Source of the DNA: Flavobacteriaceae bacterium
GTDB taxonomy: Bacteria > Bacteroidota > Bacteroidia > Flavobacteriales > Weeksellaceae
Direction of reading: 5' to 3'
Assembly: GCA_031289875.1 (NCBI GenBank)
Contig: JAITOO010000075.1
Location: 1-17,663 of the forward strand
DNA length: 17,663 nt
Of this stretch, positions 7,300 to 14,785 are shown in pieces (the first letter of the stretch is position 1; the number at the start of each line of letters is the position of its first letter). A program made the position numbers and the translations under genes. Below the pieces are notes generated by a model. It was not told the origin of the DNA. It worked only from the letters and a program-made list of their open reading frames with translations, and did no database searches.

Positions 7300-8334
7300 T
7301 TAACGGTATTTTTCGTTCAGTGCCTGTAAAATTGCCCAAGTTTCTGCATCTATCACGCCATCAGTTTTTTGCGGTCTAAAATGCCATTGAAAAGCGGTAA
7401 TAATAGTCTGCGTATTTTTATCCCATTTGCCTGAGAGTTCTACGCCGTAGCCGTATTTTTTCAGGGCTTTTTGAAATTCCATTGCCGAGTTATATAGCGA
7501 TGTATCTTTCACATATTTAGAAAGATACTTTTGTTTGGTCTCTTCGTCGTACCACGCCCCGATGTCGTATTGGTCGTGCAAATATTTCCAAGGGAACATC
7601 GGACCCGGATCCGGCTTCCTGAGCGGGGCTATGTCGCTGTGTCCCACAACATTAACGGGAATAATTTCATATCTTCTAATAATATCTTTTGCCAAGGCTG
7701 CTACTTTTTCAATTTGATAGGAAGGATACGGCGCAAAAATTACCGTATCTTTGATTTTCAGAGAAGTATTCACAATCAAAGAATCTCTGTAACTGATGGA
7801 TTCTGTTCCGTCAATATAAATCGTATCCGCAACTTCCACTCTCACAGTATCTTTCACCACCAAAGTATCTTTGGTTTTGACGTATCCTTTGTTCACTATT
7901 TCAATTCCGACAGATGTGTCGTTCAAGTTCTGGATATTGCTCCAACTGCTCACTCCCGCATGATAAGCCCTTTTGTCTTCGCTCACAAGAATATCAATGG
8001 AATCATTAGGCTGGTCGGTAACCAAATAATGCGAACTGACTTCGCCTTTCTCTGCCAAAATTCGGACGGAAGTCGGGTAATCCGAAACGGTGTAATGAAG
8101 TACTAAATATCTGATCCTGTTATTATAAGCAACAGAAGGAAAATGTTTTTTGGAAATCACATAATTGGGAATATGAGCTTCTGTAACTATTTGATACTTA
8201 GGATTTATATCCGTAATGAAAACCGTATCATGCAACACTTTGGTTTGTACCGTGATTTTCTGCTGTGACTGCGTATTGCACCCCATCAAGAGCATTACGC
8301 CGAGAGCCGAGAGAATATGGGACAAATATTTCAT
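7300..8334 (-). CDS. AmiD-like N-acetylmuramoyl-L-alanine amidase lipoprotein
   Basis: This 344-residue predicted lipoprotein has a signal peptide with lipobox LMGC, the lipidated residue being Cys19. The amidase_2 domain (about 70-255) shows the zinc and catalytic pattern of AmiD/AmpD: His80 in LVLHYT, His232 in VVGHSDIAPLRKPDPG, Asp242, and the catalytic Glu145 in VGIEIVN. A C-terminal peptidoglycan_binding_1-type domain (about 280-342) includes FQKALKKYGY and DGVIDAETWAIL. It should cleave the bond between N-acetylmuramic acid and L-Ala in wall fragments or peptidoglycan at the envelope. Between Glu145 and FAPYPS (about 150-198) it carries an inserted, strand-like segment rich in Asp-Thr pairs that E. 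coli AmiD lacks. It heads the amidase-era-prmC unit. The exact physiological substrate cannot be told. Confidence 0.9.
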   Translation of the reverse strand: MKYLSHILSALGVMLLMGCNTQSQQKITVQTKVLHDTVFITDINPKYQIVTEAHIPNYVISKKHFPSVAYNNRIRYLVLHYTVSDYPTSVRILAEKGEVSSHYLVTDQPNDSIDILVSEDKRAYHAGVSSWSNIQNLNDTSVGIEIVNKGYVKTKDTLVVKDTVRVEVADTIYIDGTESISYRDSLIVNTSLKIKDTVIFAPYPSYQIEKVAALAKDIIRRYEIIPVNVVGHSDIAPLRKPDPGPMFPWKYLHDQYDIGAWYDEETKQKYLSKYVKDTSLYNSAMEFQKALKKYGYGVELSGKWDKNTQTIITAFQWHFRPQKTDGVIDAETWAILQALNEKYR

Positions 8335-8360
8335 ATAAACTATTTAATGATTTTGACTTA

Positions 8361-8368
8361 CAAAGATA
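8361..8368 (-). promoter_or_regulatory. Probable -7 box of the amidase-era-prmC unit
   Basis: The minus strand reads TATCTTTG, a perfect TAnnTTTG match, 27 nt before the amidase ATG. A TTG about 20 nt further upstream is not evident. It lies close to, and divergent from, the tRNA promoter at 8393-8423. Confidence 0.5.
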
Positions 8369-8392
8369 GGAAGAAAAAAAGTTAAAAATTAC

Positions 8393-8423
8393 TTGCATAA
8401 ATAAAAACTTACCCCTACTTTTG
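8393..8423 (+). promoter_or_regulatory. Promoter of the tRNA-Ser/tRNA-Pro transcript
   Basis: TTG at 8393-8395, a 20-nt spacer and TACTTTTG at 8416-8423 form the best match in the window to the Bacteroidota -33/-7 promoter. Transcription would start near 8428-8430, about 23 nt before the tRNA-Ser acceptor stem. Confidence 0.75.
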
Positions 8424-8452
8424 CACTCCGATTTGGACATAAAACCAAATTT

Positions 8453-8537
8453 GGAGAGTTGCCGGAGTGGTTAACGGAGCAGTTTGCTAAACTGTCGGCG
8501 GGAAACTGTCGCGTGGGTTCGAATCCCACACTCTCCG
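8453..8537 (+). tRNA. tRNA-Ser(GCU)
   Basis: The 85-nt gene has a perfect 7-bp acceptor stem, GGAGAGT with ACTCTCC, then discriminator G at 8537. The anticodon GCT is at 8486-8488 in the loop TTGCTAA, reading AGC and AGU codons. A long variable arm typical of class II tRNAs lies between the anticodon stem and the T arm (GTGGG TTCGAAT CCCAC). CCA is not encoded, since CTG follows the discriminator, so it must be added after transcription. Confidence 0.96.
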
Positions 8538-8565
8538 CTGCAATTAAGTAGATGAAAAGATTTTT

Positions 8566-8638
<73 letters not shown>

Positions 8639-8647
8639 CAAAGAGAG

Positions 8648-8677
8648 AAATCTTTACAGAAATGTGGAGATTTTTTT
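8648..8677 (+). terminator. Terminator after tRNA-Pro
   Basis: AAATCTTTACA (8648-8658) pairs with TGTGGAGATTT (8663-8673) over 11 bp, including two G-U pairs, closed by a GAAA tetraloop. A T-tract runs to 8677. It lies 10 nt after the tRNA-Pro gene, as expected for the end of the tRNA transcript. Confidence 0.65.
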
Positions 8678-8682
8678 CATAA

Positions 8683-8778
8683 TTATAATTGTTCCAATAC
8701 TTTTTTATCATCTTCTATTTGAGTCTTCAATTTTTCCTTTAATAAATTTCTTGCGTATATATTTTCTCTAATAATGAA
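8683..8778 (-). pseudogene. Possible decayed C-terminal coding remnant
   Basis: On the minus strand, a TAG at 8779-8781 is followed by 31 open codons ending in TAA at 8683-8685. The peptide (ENIYARNLLKEKLKTQIE, then DDKKVLEQL) is charged and helix-like, as at the end of a real protein, but it contains no Met and has stops close upstream in every frame. It may be the tail of a broken gene beside the tRNA genes, or chance. I do not recognise a family. Confidence 0.2.
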
Positions 8779-8781
8779 CTA

Positions 8782-8968
8782 TTGTAATACGAAGATTGCG
8801 AGGGACATACGCAAAAAGAAAACAATAAAGAAAAGGCATTGTTATGTGCAATATACATAATTCATTTATTTCGAAAAAAGATACAAGTTGTTTGAAATGC
8901 GCCCCCAAATCGTGCCCTTGATTATTAATCTGTCCATATATCGCTAATTTATAAATATTTACTTAGTG
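8782..8968. other. Gene-poor AT-rich stretch
   Basis: Together with the preceding remnant this makes up the 386-nt gap between tRNA-Pro and folE. I see no convincing ORF, tRNA-end duplication or transposase in it. A short inverted repeat, AACAAT/ATTGTT, near 8820-8842 is too weak to call. Confidence 0.5.
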
Positions 8969-9001
8969 TTTGTGATTTTGGAACAAATATACTTACTTTT
9001 G
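8969..9001 (+). promoter_or_regulatory. Promoter of folE-cysS
   Basis: TTTG at 8969-8972, a 21-nt spacer and TACTTTTG at 8994-9001 match the Bacteroidota promoter pattern, and the -7 box is identical to that of the tRNA promoter. A GAGGAG-like ribosome binding site lies at about 9011-9016, 8-9 nt before the folE ATG, the clearest Shine-Dalgarno in the window. Confidence 0.7.
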
Positions 9002-9024
9002 TAGAAAATTTGAGGAGTTAGTTT

Positions 9025-9693
9025 ATGTTTAACAACGAAGAAGAAGAACACGATCACATTTCGCACACGGAATATACCCCTATGCGCAAAGACGCTTTTG
9101 AGTTGTCCGCGCAGGAAAAACAGGAAGCCATACAGCGGCATTTTGCTGAAATAATGCAGGTTTTAGGCTTGGACATGACTGACGACAGCCTGAAAGATAC
9201 CCCGCACAGAGTTGCAAAAATGTACGTTAATGAAATTTTCGGCGGATTGCTGCCTGAAAACAAACCTCAGATTTCTACTTTCAAGAACAGCTATAAATAC
9301 CGACAAATGCTGATTGAAAAAGACATTACAATATATTCCACCTGCGAACACCATTTTCTCCCGATTATCGGAAAAGCGCACGTAGCCTACATTTCCAACG
9401 GAAAGGTCATCGGCTTGTCGAAAATCAACCGTATTGTGAACTACTACGCCCGCCGTCCGCAGGTGCAGGAACGCCTGACGCGCCAAATCGTTGAGGCAAT
9501 CAAGGAAGCGCTTGACACAAAAGACGTTGCCTGCGTGATAGATGCCCGACACTTGTGCGTCAATTCACGAGGAATAAAGGACTACAACAGCAGCACGGTA
9601 ACTGCCGAACTGAGCGGAATGTTCCAGACCAATCCGACCACGCGGAAAGAATTTTTACACTATATCGGAATTGATTCTCATTTTAAAATTTAG
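9025..9693 (+). CDS. folE: GTP cyclohydrolase I (type IA)
   Basis: This 222-residue enzyme converts GTP to 7,8-dihydroneopterin triphosphate, the first step of folate (tetrahydropterin) synthesis. The zinc site is intact: Cys107 and His110 in [10 protein letters not shown], and Cys178 in [13 protein letters not shown], with His109 and His176 at the catalytic positions corresponding to E. coli His112 and His179. Other family motifs are [10 protein letters not shown] (58-67), [20 protein letters not shown] (130-149) and the C-terminal [13 protein letters not shown]. The first 25 residues are acidic and His-containing, and variable in the family. Zinc ligands of type IA rather than the metal-flexible FolE2 (type IB) type are present. 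It is followed after 3 nt by cysS, so the two form an operon, though the pathways are unrelated. Confidence 0.97.
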   Translation: MFNNEEEEHDHISHTEYTPMRKDAFELSAQEKQEAIQRHFAEIMQVLGLDMTDDSLKDTPHRVAKMYVNEIFGGLLPENKPQISTFKNSYKYRQMLIEKDITIYSTCEHHFLPIIGKAHVAYISNGKVIGLSKINRIVNYYARRPQVQERLTRQIVEAIKEALDTKDVACVIDARHLCVNSRGIKDYNSSTVTAELSGMFQTNPTTRKEFLHYIGIDSHFKI

Positions 9694-9696
9694 AAA

Positions 9697-11172
9697 ATGC
9701 AAACATACAAAGACAATAAAATCAAGTTATTCAATTCGTTACACGGGCAAAAAGAAACTTTCACGCCTCTACACGAAGGTTTCGTCGGAATGTACGTTTG
9801 CGGACCTACCGTTTACAACAAAGTGCATCTCGGCAACTGCCGTACTTTCTTGTCTTTTGATGTGATTAACAGATACTTGCGCCATTTAGGATACAACGTC
9901 CGCTATGTGCGCAACATTACCGACGCAGGGCATCTCCTTGACAATGAAGAAGACAAAATTTCCAGACAATCCAAATTAGAAAAAATCGAACCGATGGAAA
10001 TCGTGCAAAAATACACGCAAGATTTTCATAAAGTCTTGCAAATGTTCAATCTGCTTTCGCCCGACATTGAACCAACCGCTACGGGACACATCGTGGAGCA
10101 GATTGAATTAATCAAGTCTTTGCTTTCCAAAGGGTTGGCTTATGAAGTGAACGGCTCGGTCTATTTTGATGTGAATAAATATGATGCGGAAGGCGGCAAT
10201 TACGGCGAACTCAGCGGGCGCAAAATTGAGGACATGATTGCCAACACCCGTGATTTGGACGGACAGGGAGAAAAGAAAAATCCTCAGGATTTTGCCCTTT
10301 GGAAAAAGGCTTCGCCTGAACACATCATGCGCTGGATTTCTCCTTGGGGGCTGGGTTTTCCGGGTTGGCATCTGGAATGTACAGTGATGAGTACCAAATA
10401 TCTGGGAGACAGATTTGACATTCACGGAGGCGGCATGGATTTAAAATTTCCGCACCACGAGTGCGAAATCGCGCAGGCAAAAGGTTCGCACGGAGAAGAA
10501 CCTGTGAAATACTGGATTCATACTAACATGCTGACACTCAACGGACAAAAGATGAGTAAGTCCACGGGAAACACCATCTTGCCCGAAGAATTATTCAGCG
10601 GAAACAACAATTTTTTCGACAAGGCTTTCCATCCGATTATCTTACGGTTTTTCTTTTTGCAAGCGCATTACCGCAGTATTTTGGATATTTCAAACGAAGC
10701 CGTAAACGCTGCCGAAAAAGGTTTTTATCGATTGACGACGGCAATTGAAAAACTGCCTGAGATTCAGCCGTCTGAAAAATCAACTTTCTCTGTTCGGGAA
10801 TGGATTGACAGGTGCTACGATGCGCTGAACGATGATTTTAACACGCCGATTCTTATCGCACATTTGTTTGATATTTCAAAAGTCATCAACAATCTGATAC
10901 TGAGAAATGAAACGCTGACTTTAACTGATTTGAACTCGTTGAAAGAGGCGGTTCACGCTTTCTTTTACGACATTTTGGGGCTGAAACTGCTTTCGGACAC
11001 GCTGAACGACAATAACAAACTTGACAATGCGATGAAAGTTCTCATCGACCTGCGCAACAAAGCTCGTTTGGAAAAGGATTGGGCGCTGTCCGATGAAATA
11101 CGGGACAGGCTTTCCGAAGCAGGAATTATTCTCAAAGACGGCAAAGACGGTACAACGTATGAGATTGAGTGA
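9697..11172 (+). CDS. cysS: Cysteinyl-tRNA synthetase
   Basis: This 491-residue class I synthetase charges tRNA-Cys. The zinc site that recognises cysteine is visible as Cys35 in [10 protein letters not shown], Cys228 in WHLECTVMS, and His253 and Glu257 in [10 protein letters not shown]. The HIGH signature appears as HLGN (44-47) and the KMSKS loop as KMSKS (285-289) in [12 protein letters not shown]. The C-terminal half is the helical DALR-type and anticodon-binding region (about 345-490). The start [15 protein letters not shown] has the normal spacing to the first motif. It is 3 nt downstream of folE. Its stop codon faces the stop of the WG-repeat gene with only 6 nt between, and no terminator fits there. 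Confidence 0.97.
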   Translation: MQTYKDNKIKLFNSLHGQKETFTPLHEGFVGMYVCGPTVYNKVHLGNCRTFLSFDVINRYLRHLGYNVRYVRNITDAGHLLDNEEDKISRQSKLEKIEPMEIVQKYTQDFHKVLQMFNLLSPDIEPTATGHIVEQIELIKSLLSKGLAYEVNGSVYFDVNKYDAEGGNYGELSGRKIEDMIANTRDLDGQGEKKNPQDFALWKKASPEHIMRWISPWGLGFPGWHLECTVMSTKYLGDRFDIHGGGMDLKFPHHECEIAQAKGSHGEEPVKYWIHTNMLTLNGQKMSKSTGNTILPEELFSGNNNFFDKAFHPIILRFFFLQAHYRSILDISNEAVNAAEKGFYRLTTAIEKLPEIQPSEKSTFSVREWIDRCYDALNDDFNTPILIAHLFDISKVINNLILRNETLTLTDLNSLKEAVHAFFYDILGLKLLSDTLNDNNKLDNAMKVLIDLRNKARLEKDWALSDEIRDRLSEAGIILKDGKDGTTYEIE

Positions 11173-11178
11173 GAGAGT

Positions 11179-12294
11179 TTATGGTGTAAATAGGGTGTTT
11201 TTTGATCCCGCAATGTGCGTAATTTTATTAGTAATATCAACTTCAATAAGTTGAAATCCTTGGTTTGTTTTTAGAAAATAATAATGGTCTTGAGATGTAC
11301 CTCTTGCTTTATAATTAAGTACAATAAGCATTATGGGATATTTTTCGATATTCCATTGGCTACAATAATTGTAATATTGTTTCCATTCTTTTTTTGAATT
11401 TTCCGGTGGGAAAAAGTAATCTTCTTCACATATATAATAATCTGTGTCTTTTTTTAACAAACTTGCCAATTTCTCCGAAAGATGCTTGTAATTTTTCTTG
11501 ATAATTTTTGACGACGGTTGTGATTTATATTTGTAAATAATGTTCGGATAGGAATGTGCTATTAAATTTTCAACAGACAAATTATTTAGCAGTTCTGTTT
11601 TTAAAAACTGTTTAAACGCTTTTTCATTATGAATAAAAGAATAATATTTTCCGTTTACACCTCTGAAATTCACACGGATAGTATCCGCGTTTGGAACGTC
11701 GGAAATTTGTAAAGAATAGAAATCAAGGTATTCCGCTTTTTTCCAAGTAAAGTCTTCAACAAGCACATGGTTGAGGGTATCAATCAGAAAACTTTTTCCT
11801 CCATCCCAGCCCCAATGTTCGCAATGGGGATATTCTTCGTCTTCTCCCCAACATTTTCTTTGCGCTTCTTTCAACCCGATAAGAAGACCATTCCTTACCT
11901 GTGTTAAATGATCGTATTCCGCAGAAATAACCGCTTTTCCTTGTTGATTGAACAAACCCATTTTTTGTCGGGTTTCAAACCTAATAAATCCTTCGCGCTC
12001 GCAATCGGGAGCGTTGTCAAACCAATAAAGGCTGTCAATTCCTACTTTTTTGCCGTTTTTCAGTAAAAAATAATGTTCCCATTCTCCGCTGGCTTCCTCA
12101 ACTACAGGGTTTATGTTTTTAAATTCCGCATCGCCGACCATAAAAAATTTGGGTTCGATTTTTATATTTCCTTCGCTGTCTTTGTAACCCCATAGCTCTG
12201 TTTTTTCATCGTCAAAAAGATACCAAATGTCGTTTTCCTGCGCAGACAACATCAGAGAAAAAAGGAAAAATGCTGTGTTTATCAGAGTTTTCAT
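11179..12294 (-). CDS. Secreted WG-repeat protein of unknown function
   Basis: I chose the ATG at 12294 because it gives a good signal peptide (KTLINTAFFLFSLMLSAQ, likely cut after Ala18). The longer frame would need a TTG at 12327 and 11 extra polar residues. The 371-residue protein starts with a WG repeat (LWGYKDSEGNIKIEPKF, 34-50) and a second, looser unit (KMGLFNQQGKAVISAEYDHL, about residues 110-130). WG repeats are short beta units found in many Bacteroidota envelope proteins with no agreed function. The C-terminal half (about 200-371) has no motif I recognise and includes an aromatic-rich stretch and a KKNYKHLSEKLASLLKK helix. It lies downstream of an alpha/beta hydrolase (108-nt gap) and tail to tail with cysS. 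A periplasmic or exported protein is likely. Confidence 0.75.
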   Translation of the reverse strand: MKTLINTAFFLFSLMLSAQENDIWYLFDDEKTELWGYKDSEGNIKIEPKFFMVGDAEFKNINPVVEEASGEWEHYFLLKNGKKVGIDSLYWFDNAPDCEREGFIRFETRQKMGLFNQQGKAVISAEYDHLTQVRNGLLIGLKEAQRKCWGEDEEYPHCEHWGWDGGKSFLIDTLNHVLVEDFTWKKAEYLDFYSLQISDVPNADTIRVNFRGVNGKYYSFIHNEKAFKQFLKTELLNNLSVENLIAHSYPNIIYKYKSQPSSKIIKKNYKHLSEKLASLLKKDTDYYICEEDYFFPPENSKKEWKQYYNYCSQWNIEKYPIMLIVLNYKARGTSQDHYYFLKTNQGFQLIEVDITNKITHIAGSKNTLFTP

Positions 12295-12343
12295 TTTTGC
12301 GGTTTTAAGTTGTTTTTTATCGGTCAAAATCGATAATTATTCA

Positions 12344-12351
12344 CAAAATTA
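12344..12351 (-). promoter_or_regulatory. Possible -7 box for the WG-repeat gene
   Basis: The minus strand reads TAATTTTG, a TAnnTTTG match, 50 nt before the chosen ATG. The region is so AT-rich that a chance match is quite possible, and no clear -33 element is seen. Confidence 0.3.
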
Positions 12352-12402
12352 TCAATTTTAGAATTAACATAAGTGGTTTCTGTTAAATTCTTACAAAAAA
12401 AC

Positions 12403-13083
12403 TCACTTTTCCAAAATTTCTTTCAGTGCCTGATTGATTAAATGAGGTTTCAGCAGCGCCATAAGGTGATCGCCGCCGGGAATGGTAAATAGTTGGTTTT
12501 CAATGTTTTTATCATTGTTTTTTTTAATTAATTTGTACGGGAAAACAATGTCTTTTGTTCCGTGTATTTGGTATAAATTTTCACACAAAACAGTTGATTT
12601 CCATTTTGTTACGTTGTCAATCGCCCAACGCATATAGATAGGGTCGGTGTGTAGCGAAAGATATTCCTCAAACTTTTCCATGTGTTTTCCAAAATACACC
12701 GAGCGGGCAAAAGTATAGGACAGAAAGCCGTCGTTGGCAAAGAAATTCATTGGAAACCAATGGGTTAAATGTGTTTTTTGCACCCAATCAAAATATTTGG
12801 GTCTTTGAACGTTATTTTTTATGCTGGACAAAAGTATCGTCTTTTCAGGTGAAAGAAACCGGTTCATTTCCTGCACGATAACGCCTCCGAAAGAATATCC
12901 CAAAAGCATAAACGGATCGGAGGGGTCAATGTTTTCAGCCATTCGAAGGGTGTAGTGTTCCAGCGTTTCCTGCGGCTCAGGGTGCAACCATTCGATGTAG
13001 ATTTTTTCAAAACCATGAGGAAGTTCTATAAATTTGAAACACTTGCAGTTAGCTGCCAATCCGGGAATAAAATGGATTTTCAT
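12403..13083 (-). CDS. Alpha/beta hydrolase, substrate unknown
   Basis: This 226-residue cytoplasmic protein has no signal peptide. It shows the alpha/beta-hydrolase triad: nucleophile elbow GYSFGG with Ser64, acid Asp178 in HGTKDIVFP, and His206 in PGGDHLMAL. The N-terminal IPGLAANCKCF takes the place of the usual HG oxyanion stretch. A helical lid-like region (about 95-150, rich in aromatic residues) covers the active site in order. It is smaller than most esterases, and resembles small thioesterase- or esterase-like hydrolases of this fold. Nothing in the sequence tells the substrate. It is 20 nt downstream of a tiny ORF and follows mtaB, so it may belong to the mtaB transcript. The gene after it is the WG-repeat protein. 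Confidence 0.82.
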   Translation of the reverse strand: MKIHFIPGLAANCKCFKFIELPHGFEKIYIEWLHPEPQETLEHYTLRMAENIDPSDPFMLLGYSFGGVIVQEMNRFLSPEKTILLSSIKNNVQRPKYFDWVQKTHLTHWFPMNFFANDGFLSYTFARSVYFGKHMEKFEEYLSLHTDPIYMRWAIDNVTKWKSTVLCENLYQIHGTKDIVFPYKLIKKNNDKNIENQLFTIPGGDHLMALLKPHLINQALKEILEK

Positions 13084-13103
13084 TTTTTGTTTAACTGTTT
13101 AGA

Positions 13104-13304
13104 CTATTCTGTTAATTTTGGTTCTAAAATATTTATAACATCACTTAAAATTTCACCATAAGTAATATTATCTTCGAGCTTCAATTCTTTTTGTTCCCGA
13201 ATTTGCTCTGTTTCAGATATTAAATCTTTTAATTGCTGATATTCTCTCAATGTTAATGTTATATTTATTATTATTTTGCGATAAATTTTCTTAAAAAAAT
13301 ACAA
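13104..13304 (-). CDS. Small hypothetical protein, possible ribbon-helix-helix
   Basis: A 66-codon frame lies between mtaB and the hydrolase (20-nt gap to the latter). It lacks an ATG: the first possible start is TTG at 13304, and an in-frame TGA lies just upstream (13311-13313). The order beta strand (IIINITLTL), helix (REYQQLKDLISET), charged linker, helix (TYGEILSDVINIL) is reminiscent of ribbon-helix-helix DNA-binding proteins such as antitoxins, but the linker is longer than usual. No toxin-like partner is next to it, so this is only a structural guess. The rarely used start makes it less sure that the gene is expressed. Confidence 0.45.
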   Translation of the reverse strand: MYFFKKIYRKIIINITLTLREYQQLKDLISETEQIREQKELKLEDNITYGEILSDVINILEPKLTE

Positions 13305-13315
13305 ATTTGCTCAAT

Positions 13316-14638
13316 TCATTTTAAAATCGCAGCCTTCTCCGCTCTCACATGCCCCAAAATATCCAGACTTTCCAGCATCACTTCTTCTAACTGATTGACA
13401 GACAATATGTCAAAAGGTTTTGCAGTGCGAACGTAATTTTCCGTGTAGCCGAACATTTGCCCGTTGCGGTTTTCGTGTTCCCAAAGGACGGTTTTCACTT
13501 TCCCCAACTGCGTTTCGTAAAAGGAATGGCGTTTTTTTTCAGACAAGATTTTTAGCATTTTGTTGCGCTTTTTCCGTTCAAAAATCGGCACGATTTCGGT
13601 CATTTCCACCGCTTCGGTTTTTTCTCTTTCAGAATAGGTAAAAACATGTAAATAGCTAATATCCAATGAATTGATGAAATTATAAGTTTCCAAAAAACGT
13701 TCTTCCGTTTCGCTTGGAAATCCGACAATCACATCAACACCGATACACGCATCAGGCATTACAGATTTGATTTTTTCAATCCTGTTTCCATATAAATCAG
13801 TCAGGTAGCGTCGTTTCATTTTTTTTAGCAGTTCATCGCAGCCTGATTGCAACGGAATGTGAAAATGAGGAACGAACTTTTTACTCTGTGAAACAAATTC
13901 TATCGTCTCATCTTTCAGTAAGTTAGGCTCAATTGAGGAAATCCTGATTCGTTCAATATCAGGAATTTTATCCAATTCTTGAATTAATTCCAGAAAAGTA
14001 TGCTCATGTTTTTTATTTCCGAATTCTCCTTTGCCGTAATCCCCTATATTTACGCCTGTTAGGACAATTTCCTTCATTCCTTTTTCGGCAATTTCTTTGG
14101 CTTGACTCAAAACATTTTCCAAAGCTGACGAGCGTGAAATTCCCCGCGCAAGCGGAATCGTACAGTAAGTGCACTTATAATCGCAGCCGTCCTGCACTTT
14201 CAGAAAGGCGCGCGTGCGGTCGCCAAGCGAATATGAACCTACGAAAAAATCTGCTTCGTCAATTTCGCAGGAATGAATCTTTGCCTCGTCTTCTTTTTGT
14301 AAATTATTGATATACTGATGAATATTAAATTTTTCCTTTGCTCCCAAAACCAAATCAACGCCGTCAATCCGTGCGATTTCCTGCGGTTTAAGTTGTGCGT
14401 AACAACCTATGACACAAATTAATGCGTTTGGATTTTTGTTCAAAGCCTTGTGAACGATAGTTTTGCACTCTCGGTCAGCGTTGTCTGTTACAGAGCAGGT
14501 GTTGATGACGTACACGTCCGCTTTTTCATCAAACGGAACTTTGGCAAAGCCTTCGGCAAGCAACTGGCGCGCAATGGTGGAGGTTTCGGCAAAATTCAAT
14601 TTGCAGCCCAGCGTATGAAATGCTACGGTTTTACTCAT
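13316..14638 (-). CDS. mtaB: tRNA t6A37 methylthiotransferase MtaB
   Basis: This 440-residue radical-SAM enzyme should add a methylthio group to t6A at position 37 of tRNAs that read ANN codons. I chose the ATG at 14638, since it gives the normal MSKTVAFHTLGCKLNFAE opening. The longer frame to 14698 starts at GTG and translates promoter sequence. The N-terminal methylthiotransferase domain has the three auxiliary-cluster cysteines Cys12, Cys48 (INTCSVT) and Cys79 (IGCYAQ). The radical-SAM motif is CDYKCTYC (152-159). HTLGCKLN and NTCSVTDNAD separate it from MiaB and RimO. A TRAM-like region closes it. An ATGA overlaps its stop but opens only a two-codon frame. It is probably followed by co-transcribed small genes. 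Confidence 0.93.
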   Translation of the reverse strand: MSKTVAFHTLGCKLNFAETSTIARQLLAEGFAKVPFDEKADVYVINTCSVTDNADRECKTIVHKALNKNPNALICVIGCYAQLKPQEIARIDGVDLVLGAKEKFNIHQYINNLQKEDEAKIHSCEIDEADFFVGSYSLGDRTRAFLKVQDGCDYKCTYCTIPLARGISRSSALENVLSQAKEIAEKGMKEIVLTGVNIGDYGKGEFGNKKHEHTFLELIQELDKIPDIERIRISSIEPNLLKDETIEFVSQSKKFVPHFHIPLQSGCDELLKKMKRRYLTDLYGNRIEKIKSVMPDACIGVDVIVGFPSETEERFLETYNFINSLDISYLHVFTYSEREKTEAVEMTEIVPIFERKKRNKMLKILSEKKRHSFYETQLGKVKTVLWEHENRNGQMFGYTENYVRTAKPFDILSVNQLEEVMLESLDILGHVRAEKAAILK

Positions 14639-14642
14639 TTTG

Positions 14643-14650
14643 CAAAGGTA
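14643..14650 (-). promoter_or_regulatory. -7 box at the mtaB start
   Basis: The minus strand reads TACCTTTG, a perfect TAnnTTTG match that ends only 4 nt before the mtaB ATG at 14638. If used, transcription would start at or next to the ATG, giving a leaderless mRNA. No clear -33 element is visible. Confidence 0.5.
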
Positions 14651-14785
14651 TAAAATTCCGTCAAAAATTGATAGATTCCATTTTTTCTTAAAATACACGA
14701 ATTTATTTCCAATTATGACTTAAAAGGCTATTCGGCAATATCAGGCAGTGAGATACTTTTTTAGAGGTATTGAAACAGTAATTTT

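Noticed and set aside
7531..8106. Plus-strand ORF of 191 codons
   Set aside because: It is antisense to the amidase gene, with the odd composition (many Asn, Ile, His, Arg, Phe) typical of a reverse-strand shadow in this base composition.
8639..8968. tRNA-derived attachment-site duplicate or integrase
   Set aside because: I looked for a copy of the tRNA-Pro or tRNA-Ser 3' end and for integrase-like peptides in the gap and found none.
8941..9024. Riboswitch upstream of folE
   Set aside because: The leader after the predicted transcription start is only about 20 nt, too short for a known aptamer.
12295..12327. N-terminal extension of the WG-repeat gene by 11 codons
   Set aside because: It needs a TTG start and would put polar residues in front of a good signal peptide.
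14639..14698. N-terminal extension of mtaB by 20 codons
   Set aside because: It would start at GTG and translate the TAnnTTTG promoter box; MtaB homologues begin at the MSKTVAFHTLGC position.
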